Below are positions 52,149-62,180 of a DNA stretch of 64,000 bases, piece after piece. A model generated the notes under the pieces. That model made no database searches. It saw nothing but the letters and a program-made list of their open reading frames with translations, and had not been told where the DNA came from. Origin of the DNA: Ascoidea rubescens DSM 1968 (Eukaryota; Ascomycota; Saccharomycetes; Ascoideales; Ascoideaceae); assembly GCF_001661345.1 (NCBI RefSeq), contig NW_017962928.1, forward strand, positions 130,934 through 194,933. Reading direction: 5' to 3'. The position numbers were made by a program, and so were the translations under genes. Position 1 is the stretch's first letter; the number at the start of each line of letters is the position of its first letter.

Positions 52149-54362
52149 TTAATAAAATGATAAAGCTGCTAATGGCAATAAAACTAATGAAAAATAAGAC
52201 CATGACAATGTTCTTGCAGAAGTACTTTTTGATATCCGAGTATGGTTAGAATTATTATTTTTATTTTTATTTTTATTTTTATTTTCGCTTTGCTTGTTTT
52301 CATTCTTTTCACTTTGTTTATTCTCAATTAGTTCATTTTGAGTTTCAGGTTTATCTTTTATTTCTTCTTCATTAGTGATTGCTTTTACTTCATTTATAAT
52401 TTCTTCTTCCACATCATGGTCTTTAATAATCTCATAATTGTTAATATAATAAGCATCAACATTCACATCTTCATTATTAATTGCAGAAAACAACTCTTTA
52501 TATTCAGCTAAAGCTAATTTTTCCAATTCTTCCTTTGGTATTTCCGAGTCAATGATGTCGGAAATTGGCTCAATATCTCTATTTTTTCTTAATCTTTTTT
52601 TTTGAAACTGTATATCAGGTCCATCTTTCAAATATCTATCAATATACTCTGTAGCAAAAGTCAAATTTGTTGATTGTTGATCAGTGGCAATTTTGGAGTT
52701 TTGAAATGTTTGAACAGCAGCACATTTGTAATATTCTTCGCAATCACACCAGCATTCATTTTCTGTTTGAAAAAAAGCCTTTATATTCTTAATTCTATCT
52801 TCTTTTTCAGTGGTTTTTAAAACAGAAGCAGCTACAAGGTTGTAAACAAATGGATGAATAACCTTTCTTTTCCTTGGACAATAGCAATGACATGTTTCTT
52901 CCTCGGGATCTTCTTTGTGGATACTCAATAGATCGCAAATACAATATAGAACCATTTTCAATCCATTGAGCCCACATTTTATTAACCTATGGATTAATAC
53001 AACAATACATTTTAACACACGACAGGCTTTAATACTAAGGCATAGAATCAAATCACAAAGTAAGCTTATACCTCTACGACCACCTTCGTTGATGTGGCAT
53101 AGAACAAATACAATGCATGCAATTATTTTTTGTTCCTCTTCACTTAGTTCTTCTAGTAACGCGCAGACGAATTCTTTTATTTTTTTTTTATTGCACTCAC
53201 CCATAAAAATATCAAACTTTTGATAATCATTCCAGTCTAAATTTCCTTCAATTTCACCATCATAAGTGACATAATTTTTCCATTGATCTTGATCTATTTT
53301 ATCAAATGATTTCCCGTAATCAACATTATCGTCTTCAAAGGTTATATCGGGGTTATTTGAATCAGTATTTAACATTTTTTTGAAATCTTTGGAATAATTT
53401 TTTCCCTTGAAGTATTTGTTTTCTAGCTCCTCAATAATTTCAGTGATTTTCTGATGCTTTTTAATAGCTTTTAATTGTTTTTGAGATAAATTTTTTTCAT
53501 ATATTATATCTTTTGGAAAAATAAGATGTTCTGAAGGATTTTGAGCTTTGTTGGTATTCTTTTCTTTTAATTTAATAGTGTTTTTGCCTTTCTCTTTAAT
53601 TTCATTTTGAGAATTAGGAAAACTTTTGTTTGGTTTTTTAGACAATTGATCTTGATTAGAATCGTTTGAATTTTTAGAATTTTTAGAATTTTTTCCATTT
53701 TGATTCTTTCTACCATTTTTCATTGAGGATTTTAACTTACTTTGATTTTTATTCTTTTCAAATAAAGGTTTATCGGAACGACTATAACTTTCGAGATTTA
53801 TTTGGTCTGGATTGATGTTTGTGGCAGAAAAAACCTCAGTCAACTCTTCTTCAACTCGGCCAGCTTCGTGGGCATTAATATAGTTGGTTGAATCGGCTTC
53901 CAAAAAAGAGTTATCGTTGTCATTATTATCATTAGTATTGTAAGTAAGAAGATGGTTATTGGAGTCTTTCTGGTCGCTTTCAAAAATTCCAGATAATTTA
54001 TTATTTGCACTATACTCAGTATTAGTTGGAGGCTCATTTTTAAGAATATTTTCTGTTTGAATGTTATTGAAATCAATTTGTTTTTGATCATCAGAATAAA
54101 AATTTGAGTTCACAGAAATTTCTGGAGAAGGGTTTAAGTCTTGGTTAATATTGGTTGAAGAGAAAAGTATAGAACTGTCTAAGATATCTGAACCTTTTGA
54201 AGTAGAGCGATTATCAATATTTTGAATAGTGGGATCATTTTCTTTGGGAAGATTTATTTCTTCCTGAGAATTTTCAGGAATAAATGAACCTTTGGAATAA
54301 GTAAAAAACCAGACAAAAAATAATAAGCAACTGAAAGTAGACGTTGAATTAAAAAATATCAT
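52149..54362 (-). CDS. Predicted GPI-anchored surface protein with a Cys-rich hydrophobic core
   Basis: I do not recognise this family. The N-terminus (MIFFNSTSTFSCLLFFVWFF) looks like a signal peptide. The C-terminus has an Asn/Lys linker, small residues (SKSTSARTLS) and a terminal hydrophobic stretch SYFSLVLLPLAALSFY, the pattern of a GPI-attachment signal. Residues 30-370 are acidic, Asn/Ser/Lys-rich and disordered. From about 385 to 550 lies a compact region with about 18 cysteines. Its first part is strongly hydrophobic and helical (ACIVFVLCHIN, LLCDLILCLSIKACRVLKC, YCICDLL) and its second part has paired clusters CHCYC and ECWCDCEEYYKC. The hydrophobic part could instead be membrane-embedded. 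It is 737 residues and separate in type from all neighbours. Likely a cell wall or plasma-membrane protein; role unknown. Confidence 0.55.
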   Translation of the reverse strand: MIFFNSTSTFSCLLFFVWFFTYSKGSFIPENSQEEINLPKENDPTIQNIDNRSTSKGSDILDSSILFSSTNINQDLNPSPEISVNSNFYSDDQKQIDFNNIQTENILKNEPPTNTEYSANNKLSGIFESDQKDSNNHLLTYNTNDNNDNDNSFLEADSTNYINAHEAGRVEEELTEVFSATNINPDQINLESYSRSDKPLFEKNKNQSKLKSSMKNGRKNQNGKNSKNSKNSNDSNQDQLSKKPNKSFPNSQNEIKEKGKNTIKLKEKNTNKAQNPSEHLIFPKDIIYEKNLSQKQLKAIKKHQKITEIIEELENKYFKGKNYSKDFKKMLNTDSNNPDITFEDDNVDYGKSFDKIDQDQWKNYVTYDGEIEGNLDWNDYQKFDIFMGECNKKKIKEFVCALLEELSEEEQKIIACIVFVLCHINEGGRRGISLLCDLILCLSIKACRVLKCIVVLIHRLIKCGLNGLKMVLYCICDLLSIHKEDPEEETCHCYCPRKRKVIHPFVYNLVAASVLKTTEKEDRIKNIKAFFQTENECWCDCEEYYKCAAVQTFQNSKIATDQQSTNLTFATEYIDRYLKDGPDIQFQKKRLRKNRDIEPISDIIDSEIPKEELEKLALAEYKELFSAINNEDVNVDAYYINNYEIIKDHDVEEEIINEVKAITNEEEIKDKPETQNELIENKQSEKNENKQSENKNKNKNKNNNSNHTRISKSTSARTLSWSYFSLVLLPLAALSFY

Positions 54363-54817
54363 TTCGAAGCCAATACATCAATAATTGAGTAAATTGAATA
54401 ATTTGATATTTGATAACAGCAAACCTTTTTAAGAAAATCTTGAAACTAGTTATTCTTAACTATATTAAAGCAAAGGATTCTGATGTGTAAATGGCTTTAA
54501 AAGCATTGGGGAATTTGATGTCACAAAAAGAAAAAAAATAATCAAATTTTTTGCTTTGCATTTTCACAAAAAGCTTTGAATCATTAAAGCATTCAAACAT
54601 CGTTTATTATGGATTAAAGAATAAAAATCGTTAGCCTACTATAATTGAGTGGCTACAGCAAATAGGGATTTCCATATTTCTATCTGGAGTATATTGAAGA
54701 TAGTCGCTTTGATTTCAAAAAAATAAAAATAACGATAAACTGCTATTATATCCAGCTTCTATATGTAGCAAGAGAACTGGATTTGTAGTAGCTGTAAATT
54801 CCCAACAATATAAAGCA
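54363..54817. other. Intergenic upstream of the GPI-type gene
   Basis: This 455-bp AT-rich gap has no recognisable gene. It contains the promoter of the minus-strand surface-protein gene and the 3' end of the small minus-strand frame beyond it. Confidence 0.5.
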
Positions 54818-55189
54818 TTAATCTCCCTTATGGTCAACAGAGGGTCTGTGACCAGAATTAAAAAGCAAACCGCCAGCATTGTCTGGTTTTTTAGCGTCGA
54901 TGATTCTTGAATGGGGCTTCGAAATCTGTCTGAATGGAACTCTTTTGTTTGGAAATAGAGCAAAAACTTCCTCAGCTTTGTTTCCCTGGTCAGCATTGGA
55001 ATCATCTTTCAGTTGGTTTGGTGCATCTTGAGTGGGTTGCTCTTGGAGTTGATGGGCCTTCTGGTGGGAATCGTTGGGAGAAGCCATGGAGTGAGAGCAG
55101 AAAGTGGCAATGATAAGAGGAAACAACAAACAGTAAAGCAGCAAGACAGAGAGGTTGCAACTGGGTGATCTGGACGAGTCGAGGTTCAT
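54818..55189 (-). CDS. Possible small secreted protein, 123 residues
   Basis: This frame opens with ATG and has a plausible signal peptide: LSVLLLYCLLFPLIIATFC at residues 13-31, followed by SHSMAS. The rest is hydrophilic and Gln/Asp/Lys-rich, with a dibasic KR near residue 84 that Kex2 could cut, leaving a C-terminal peptide of about 40 residues. I know no family for it. Composition is less AT-rich than the neighbours. It lies between the GPI-type surface protein and the NIPA-family gene, from which it diverges by 226 bp. It could also be chance; conservation in relatives would be needed to be sure. Confidence 0.35.
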   Translation of the reverse strand: MNLDSSRSPSCNLSVLLLYCLLFPLIIATFCSHSMASPNDSHQKAHQLQEQPTQDAPNQLKDDSNADQGNKAEEVFALFPNKRVPFRQISKPHSRIIDAKKPDNAGGLLFNSGHRPSVDHKGD

Positions 55190-55415
55190 CTATCAGTTGG
55201 AGCAGACGACTTGGTTCTCTTTGCGTGGACGAGACACAACAAAAGGAGTCTGAGGAGTCAGCATTCTCATCGAGGAACATATCCTCACCTCCCACAGAAA
55301 CACTCAGAGCAATCATGGAGTCGTTTCTCGAGACTCTAGTGTTCTTCTGAATCTGCTATTACTACTCCAAAGACAAGCAACGCCAAAATAACTCCAGCTG
55401 CCAGAGAGCTACACA

Positions 55416-56816
55416 ATGGTTGTGCTAGGAATCTGCTTCTCGATATTCGGCAACTTGTTGATAGCTGTATCTCTCAATCTCCAGAAGCTTGCTCACACAA
55501 AATTAAGCCAGACTCAATACCACTGCAACGATGCTGACAGTCTGTGTCGAAACTCTTCTGTGCATTGTTCTCACTGCTCTACTCCTTTGTTGAGCCATCA
55601 CCAGCAGCTTCCTTACTCGCCCTCGTTGAACTCAACCTCCAATGTTTCTCCCGTATCAAGCTCAAGCTCCACTAATATAACTTCCAAGAATGAGCATTAC
55701 TTGAAGAGCCCTTGGTGGTGGGCTGGGACCATGCTCATGACTGTTGGAGAATGTGGTAATTTTATTGCTTATGGTCTTGCTCCAGTCTATATCGTTTCTC
55801 CATTGGGAATTGTCACCATAATATCCAACACAACAATTGCTCCTTTTGTTTTCAAAGAACCTATAAAATCAAATGAACTACTTGGAACTATGTTCGCTGC
55901 CATGGGGGTACTCTTTGTCATATTATCCTCTCTTAAAGTCAATCGTGAAATCTCCCCTGAACCTGCGCCAGAAATAGACCCATTGGACTACATTTCTTCA
56001 ATAATTTTTTCAATCACCTATTTGCTTTATCTTCTTGCAACTTTGGTATTGATTGTCAGCTTGGTTTTTGCTGTTGATATTATGAACCGCAAATTCTTTA
56101 AGAGAAAAGATCTCTCATATCACAATATACCTGCATCTCTTAAGAATCAATATGTTCTTTTAAATTTATTTCTTGTTGCTATCTTTGGCTCTCATACCGC
56201 AATATCTACCAAGTGTCTTTCTACAATATTGAGCTTTTCTAGAGATTATCGATCCATTTTTTCAAATTTTTTGGTATACTATTTACTTATAAATCTTCTT
56301 TCCACAGCTCTTCTTCAAGTCAAGCATTTAAATGACTCCCTAAGAGTTGAAAGCTCCAGCAAAATAGTCCCTTTACATTTTGTTTGTTTCACTATAACCG
56401 TTTTAATCTGCTCGACCATTTTATTCAAAGATTATAAAGATAAATCTATTTATCAATACTTGTTATTTTTACTAGGTTGTCTCTTAACTTTTTTTGGTGT
56501 TTTTTTAATATCAAATGGCACCAATAATTTTGAGATTGAGCATAAAGACTCTGATGCAATTTCCCTCCAATCTCAAGCATTTACAGAATCCAATTTACAA
56601 AGAGATGTATTTACACCATCTGCATCGAATCAATTAAATAATAACACAAATTTCTCCAGGAATATAGATATAGAAACAAATCATATCCATATACCTACAT
56701 CAAAAGATGATAATTGTATCAATGAACGCTATCTCATTGTCCCTCAAACAATACCAGGCACTGGAAGCTATATTATTGGAAGTGTTTTAAGTAATTTAGA
56801 CATAAACCACAATTAA
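55416..56816 (+). CDS. NIPA-family (DUF803) membrane transporter
   Basis: This is a polytopic protein of the NIPA family, whose animal members carry Mg2+ and which belongs to the DMT transporter superfamily. The 466 residues start with a membrane segment (MVVLGICFSIFGNLLIAVSLNLQKLAH), then a Cys/His/Ser-rich loop of about 60 residues, then the family core PWWWAGTMLMTVGECGNFIAYGLAPVYIVSPLG and further helices, about nine in total. The tail from about 370 is hydrophilic and probably cytosolic. The loop between helices 1 and 2 is longer than usual. The first ATG is used. The substrate in fungi is not established, so Mg2+ transport is inferred from the animal proteins. Confidence 0.8.
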   Translation: MVVLGICFSIFGNLLIAVSLNLQKLAHTKLSQTQYHCNDADSLCRNSSVHCSHCSTPLLSHHQQLPYSPSLNSTSNVSPVSSSSSTNITSKNEHYLKSPWWWAGTMLMTVGECGNFIAYGLAPVYIVSPLGIVTIISNTTIAPFVFKEPIKSNELLGTMFAAMGVLFVILSSLKVNREISPEPAPEIDPLDYISSIIFSITYLLYLLATLVLIVSLVFAVDIMNRKFFKRKDLSYHNIPASLKNQYVLLNLFLVAIFGSHTAISTKCLSTILSFSRDYRSIFSNFLVYYLLINLLSTALLQVKHLNDSLRVESSSKIVPLHFVCFTITVLICSTILFKDYKDKSIYQYLLFLLGCLLTFFGVFLISNGTNNFEIEHKDSDAISLQSQAFTESNLQRDVFTPSASNQLNNNTNFSRNIDIETNHIHIPTSKDDNCINERYLIVPQTIPGTGSYIIGSVLSNLDINHN

Positions 56817-57183
56817 CCCTATATATTAGAATTATAAAAAAATTTATTAGAACGTTCATTTCTTACAATATATTCTTTTAATTCTTTTTTGTTTTCTGTT
56901 TTGCTTTGTTTTATTCTTTTTTGGTTTCTAATTTTCAACATTTAAATATTACTGTCTTCAAATATTAATGTTTTTAAATAACACTGTTTTTAATTTTTAG
57001 TCTTATTTTCATTTGTTTTTCTTTCTTTCATTTAACTTACTTTTTTCCCCTCTTAATATATCTACATAATACATGGCATATTTTTTTCTTTTTTTAATAA
57101 TGAACTTTAAGAAAATCCTAAAATTGATTGATAGTATTTGTTTTGTTATTGAAATTAAAAAAAAATATGTTTGTAAATATCAA
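56817..57183. other. Intergenic between convergent NIPA-family gene and RRS1
   Basis: This 367-bp gap is dominated by T-rich tracts. It should hold both 3' ends. No gene or repeat of note is seen. Confidence 0.6.
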
Positions 57184-57856
57184 CTATTTTGAATGTTTCA
57201 TATTACTCTTCATTTGTGCCTCATTCTTCTTTATCAATTTCTTTCTTTCAGCCCTGTTTAAATTTCTTGGATCTATTAATTCGTCTTTGGTATTTTGAGT
57301 TTTATCGTCAACTTCAACTAACCATTGATCGTCCAAATCCTTATTTTTACCTTTATAACCCCATTTTGGTACCCACTCGCCCTTCTCTTCATCATAAACA
57401 AACTTTCCCTTTTTTGAATTGGAATTGATACCCTTTTTAGCAGCAAACAATTCCCATTTGGTTGGTGGTTTGGGTTTTGGTAAACTTTTTTCTCTTGGTA
57501 AATCGGTTGTTGGAGATGGTAGCTGAAGTAAAGTCATTGTAGAATCCTGACCAGTTGAATTTCCTGATGTTTCAGTAGTAGTCTTTATGGGCAAAGATAA
57601 TAATTGGTTTATTAATAGCTGAACATTATCTCTTGTCACGTCTTTAAGATGGGCTTCTTTTATATTACCAGAAGAATTCAATTTCTCACTATCTAATGGA
57701 TTTGGATCAAAAAGTGCTAAATGTCCCAAATCATATACCACTGGGATTGGTTTGTCTACTGTCACTGGTTTTCTAGAAAATATGTTAGCTATTAATAAGT
57801 TTTAAATAATACTCCAGAATGTGAAATATAACATACCTTTGTTTTTCTGTTGTCAT
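57184..57856 (-). CDS. RRS1: Ribosome biogenesis protein Rrs1, one intron
   Basis: Rrs1 with Rpf2 brings the 5S RNP (5S rRNA, uL18, uL5) into pre-60S ribosomes. The minus-strand gene is split: exon 1 is 57837-57856 (20 nt, MTTEKQ plus two bases) and exon 2 is 57184-57772. The 64-nt intron has donor GTATGT, a GCTAAC branch word and acceptor TTTTCTAG. The joined product is 202 residues, against 203 in S. cerevisiae, and reads RKPVTVDKPIPVVYDLGHLALFD as expected. Conserved blocks include TRDNVQLLINQLLSLP.KTTTE, LLQLPSPTTDLPREK, WELFAAKKGI, GEWVPKWGYKG and DDQWLVEVDD. Without the tiny exon the frame would have no ATG. An RRPE-like TGAAAATCAAATTTT lies upstream on the minus strand. Confidence 0.96.
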
Positions 57857-60800
57857 TTCTATATTACTAATATTATGGTTATATATTGTTTTCTTAACCA
57901 AGCAAAAAAAGATTGAAAAAAAATTTGATTTTCAAGAAAAAAAAAAACTCCACTCTGATGGTCCGCAGATTTATACATGATCCGGATTTTCTCATGATCC
58001 GTCACCATGGATTTTGTTAGTGATAATATAGAAATAACTTTTCAGAAAAACATTCAACAAAAGAAAATTAATATATTCTAATATAAAAGAATGATATACT
58101 GGAAGAAATTTTATTTCTCTTCGATTTAATAAAAACCAAATCATATATAAAATAACCAAATTGTTGGATGTTGTCTGATACAACCCAACTTAAAATTGTT
58201 GCTTGCAATATTTAAAGCAACTTTTTATCAATCACACAATTTCGAAATCTTGAAGAAAAAAATAATAAATATATTTAAAAATTTCAAAAAATTTGGAATA
58301 AAAGAGTTTTTTGATTTGATTTTTCTTTATTAGAAGTCAAAACTGATTCTTTAACAAATGCTCAAGACTTTACATAAATAGTACTCTTGGAATATAATTG
58401 GACAAAACAATATTGAGTGCTTTTGATGCAGTTTCATTAAAGAAGTCTTTTTTTTATTAATTCATCAACTTTATATTTAAAAAATTTGTTTTTATTGATG
58501 CCATCAGTGTTTGCTCTTGTTTCTGTTGATGTCTTGCAACTAAAAAGACAAAAATCTTTAACAAATTATAAATTAAAATATTTTCAAGTATAAGATACTT
58601 CAGAATGTTTAATTTTAAATCATTTATATTGATTTGATTATTGATTTGTGTTTGAAAAAATGCCCGGTTATTTTAATGTTACTTTCCATTTTAGGTTTGA
58701 CATAAAAATTCCAATTAGGGCAATTTTTGGTTTGTCACTACCATCATAATAGAGACTAATTTTTAGTATAGAAAGGCAAGAATAGATTTAAATTGTTTAT
58801 TTCCAGTTTTTTTCAGCTCTTGTTGAAAGAATTTGTTGATTTTGCTAATCAATTGTAGTGAATCTTAATAAATTTAGAATTTTAAAGAAAGTTAATTGCA
58901 AATATTTTTAAAAAAATTGTTTATTAATAAAAATCATTTGTTATAGGTGCATTTTATATTTTTCTATTTCATTCGTAGTATAATTAAACGATGGTTTTAC
59001 TGATGGATGACTATCATCAAAAAAATGCACAAATCATATGAATGGTTAATATATAATAACAAAAACATCTGTAAAGAGGTTTTATGGATGATCATCAACT
59101 AGCTTCCAATAATTTTTATTTATTTTGCAAAAGAATAAATCAACAATAAAAACGATGATTTCTGAGATTAGCTCCTACGTCAGATCATGCGCATGTCATA
59201 TTTTTATTAACAGAAGTATGCAGATAACGCGTTCTGCAAAATACGCATGAGTCAGCATTAATCTATATTGATTTTAAAATGGATAGATATAATGGAAAGA
59301 TGGGTTTATTTCAATTAAACCTGTTTGATTTCCAAACAATTATCAATTAAATCTATATGATTATTAAGAGTGTTTGTATTTTTAAATTAGCTCTGTTAAA
59401 ATCATACTATAAAAATGGTTTTTTTATCAAATTGAATCGATTTATAGAGCTTTAATGCAATTTTAAACTAGAAAATATAGTAAAAAAATCAACCAAATGA
59501 TTTTAGTAAAAGAAAAATAGTTGAATGTGAAAGAAATAAATACAATTAAAAACAAAATCATTTTAACAAGTAGTTTTCATACTTTTTTATTTATTTATTA
59601 GACATTTCAAACAAATTCAAATAATGTTTTTTTTTAAAAAACCACTTTATTAACTAAATATAATAAGATACTTCAAAATATTTTACTGAAATTGGTATTG
59701 AGAAATTTTTTTATTTGTTAAATACTATTATTTAGTAAATAATATAAAATAAGAATAATATTTTTTATAATTATAAATTGGCTTGAATTAATGGATAATA
59801 TATAATTGATATCATTTGATGATAATCACACAACCGACCTGGCTCCGATTATGTTCAGTCTTCATTAACAAATTTTTAAAAATTGTAACTGTGCTTAATA
59901 AAGAATAATTTTATAAACTTTTCAATGGTTTAAAGAAATAGTTTGTTTATTCGTTTAGACAGTAGATATTGTAAAAAGCTTGCAAAATTTCTTTAGAAGA
60001 ACTGTGTATACAAAAAGCATATTTATGGTTTTTTTATCTGCATATATGCAAAAGGCATGCTGATTTCTGCTTATGTGCATGCATATTTATATATATTCCA
60101 AATGGCGAGAAGTGTTTTTGGTTGTTTTTATATGTTTTGAAAGTAGAAAAATGTAATAGAACAAATCATGTTTAGAGTCTATTTAGATATAGTAGAGAAA
60201 TCCATTTCTTGGTATTTAGAAATATAATTGGGCTTAAAATTACAACCAAAATAGTGATTTTATGAAATATATTCTAATTTCAGGTGCGTAAAAGGGTGAA
60301 TTTCTAATTATTTTAGCCCCATTCAATTAATTAATTAATAATCTTATATTTGTTTAACTTTGTAAGCATTAATCACAAAAAAAGTTATAAATATGAATGG
60401 CAACTATTAAAAAAACTCTACGCGTTAACAGGATACGACAAATCCCTATATTTATTATGTTTACAAAAATTGTAAACAGTGTAGTTTTATGAGTTAACCA
60501 GTCTGGTAGATGAACAATTTGTTTTAATGAGTGGTTAATTTCTTTTAAAAAATAGTTTTCAAACTCAAATCGCAATTACGTTCAATGCAGCAGGATAAAT
60601 AGTTCCATTTTTTTTATTGAATTCAGTACTTCCCATGTATTTTGATACATTTTGAATCCAGAAGAAAAAAATACTTTTCTTAAGATATAAAATTTTTGTT
60701 TTGTTTCAGTGTTAATTAATTTCTCATATTCATATAATTGTTAGGAATTTGCCAAATATAGATGTTTTATTGGAAATATTCTGTTTTGGCGAAAAAATAT

Positions 60801-62180
60801 GGGAAAGTAAGAAAAAATAATGTGGTTTTAAGCAACTCTTAACCATGTGCTATGAAAATCGATTGGTTATTGAATGGGAAAACTAGTAATCATAAATTTA
60901 CTGCAGCAAATTTTATATCCACTTGCACACAGAGATCTGGAATAACAGGGCGAAAAACTATTTTTGCGAAATAACTCATTTGCTGAGTTGTTTTTGCAAA
61001 AATACTTTTAAATTGTGAGTAGACTAAAAGGCATCTGGTTTATTTGTGAGAAAATCACCTTACCAACATCCGGCGAAGTTAAGCCGAGATGGATTCTCTC
61101 TGGTTTGCGGTAGCCAGTGGGTATATCGTCCAGCCGTAATGGCCCTTGGCCTAAGGAGCTGCAAATTCAAACCACAGTCCACTGCGAAGCACCGGCATAG
61201 TATTGGCCCAACAAAGCTGCCTTCAGAATGCTCAGAATGTCTGTGCAACATCATCAGTAGAAGCTCAGGAGAAACTCCGGCTCGTGTTGCAACCACAATG
61301 CATGTGCCTATGTCGGAACTTGCCCTCGGTGGCTCTGACCGGTCGGCGTGGAAACACAATTCATCCAGCATGAGCCACCATTAAGACCCATCAGCACCCA
61401 TTATTTGGACATTGGAAATGTTTGGAACCACTTGGAATATTTACAGGACTTAGAATGTTTAGCATATTTAGAGTATTTAGAATTGTTGCGACATATTAAA
61501 AGAGTTTATCCAAATATATCTCCACTTGCTGATATAGGTCAAAGAGGTTTACGAAATAACATCAGATTGTTATTTTCTCTCCATTCGACATGATTCCTTT
61601 GTGTTCTTCTTTTTGCAACTCATCGGAACTAATTGGTTATAATTAAACGTTACTAAGATGTTTAATTCTAAAAATTTTTTTTTTTTGAAAACTCAAAATT
61701 AGATTCATGAGCCCGAATGAACTGGGAAATTCTAGGAAGCTTTTGGATTATATGGTTATAGGTTTTTACCAAAAATTGGCTAAAATGATGAAATTAATTT
61801 CTATGCCATTTTTATCAGAGAGTTGAAGGCAGTGAGTAGTGTGTGTTAATAAAAAACAGAACTGAGAATTGAAAGAAAAAGAGTGTCAGTGTTAAAGAGA
61901 ATCACTGAACAGCAGGATATTTATCTCATTGGCATATAGTGATAAAAAGATGAATATAAATACATGCTCAGTCCCATTTGAATTTTAGGGCTTTTCTTTT
62001 ATAAAATAATAGAAAATTATAGATTCTGGTCATCCACTTCATTATTAATATCTATCCAAATCAATAAGCACTATTGCATTACTGTTTATAGTTCTTTATC
62101 ATCATCATTATCATCACCATCTTCAATCCCTGAATTTTTTTTTTAATTTAATCTAATTCATCTATATATTTCAATTCAAA
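57857..62180. other. 4.3-kb gene-free AT-rich tract (candidate centromere)
   Basis: No protein gene was recognised between the divergent RRS1 and GAD1 genes, in a window where other gaps are mostly 0.2-1.4 kb. The DNA is visibly very AT-rich with few open frames. Local features are the palindromes CATGCGCATG (59186-59195), TGCATATATGCA (60040-60051) and TGCATGCA (60077-60084), the hairpin GTTTACAA-AAA-TTGTAAAC (60459-60477), and one GC-rich island at about 61050-61385. A degenerate TTTAGAATATTTAG-type run follows at 61430-61490. Candida-clade regional centromeres are gene-free, AT-rich and about 3-5 kb, so this is the best candidate here; a large intergenic region is the plain alternative. 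Confidence 0.4.
61050..61385. ncRNA. Candidate structured non-coding RNA (GC-rich island)
   Basis: A sharply bounded GC-rich island sits inside a gene-free AT-rich tract, the usual look of an RNA gene in such genomes. Short perfect stems are visible: CAGTGG (61115-61120) with CCACTG (61179-61184), the hairpin GGCC-CTT-GGCC (61141-61151), and TGCAACA (61244-61250) with TGTTGCA (61285-61291) enclosing GGAG-AAA-CTCC (61268-61278). GCCGTAATGGCCCTTGG resembles the 5' Alu-domain start and A-box of yeast SRP RNA (GCTGTAATGGCTTTCTGG); AGTTAAGC and AGTGGGT recall 5S rRNA blocks. Neither match is strong, and I could not find a convincing SRP54-binding helix. Strand is uncertain, plus preferred. Frames of about 100 codons on both strands look like chance. 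Confidence 0.35.

Noticed and set aside
61046-61384. Protein-coding frame of 112 codons (plus) or 103 codons (minus)
   Set aside because: Both strands are open over the same island and neither peptide looks like a protein; a structured RNA or GC island explains it better.
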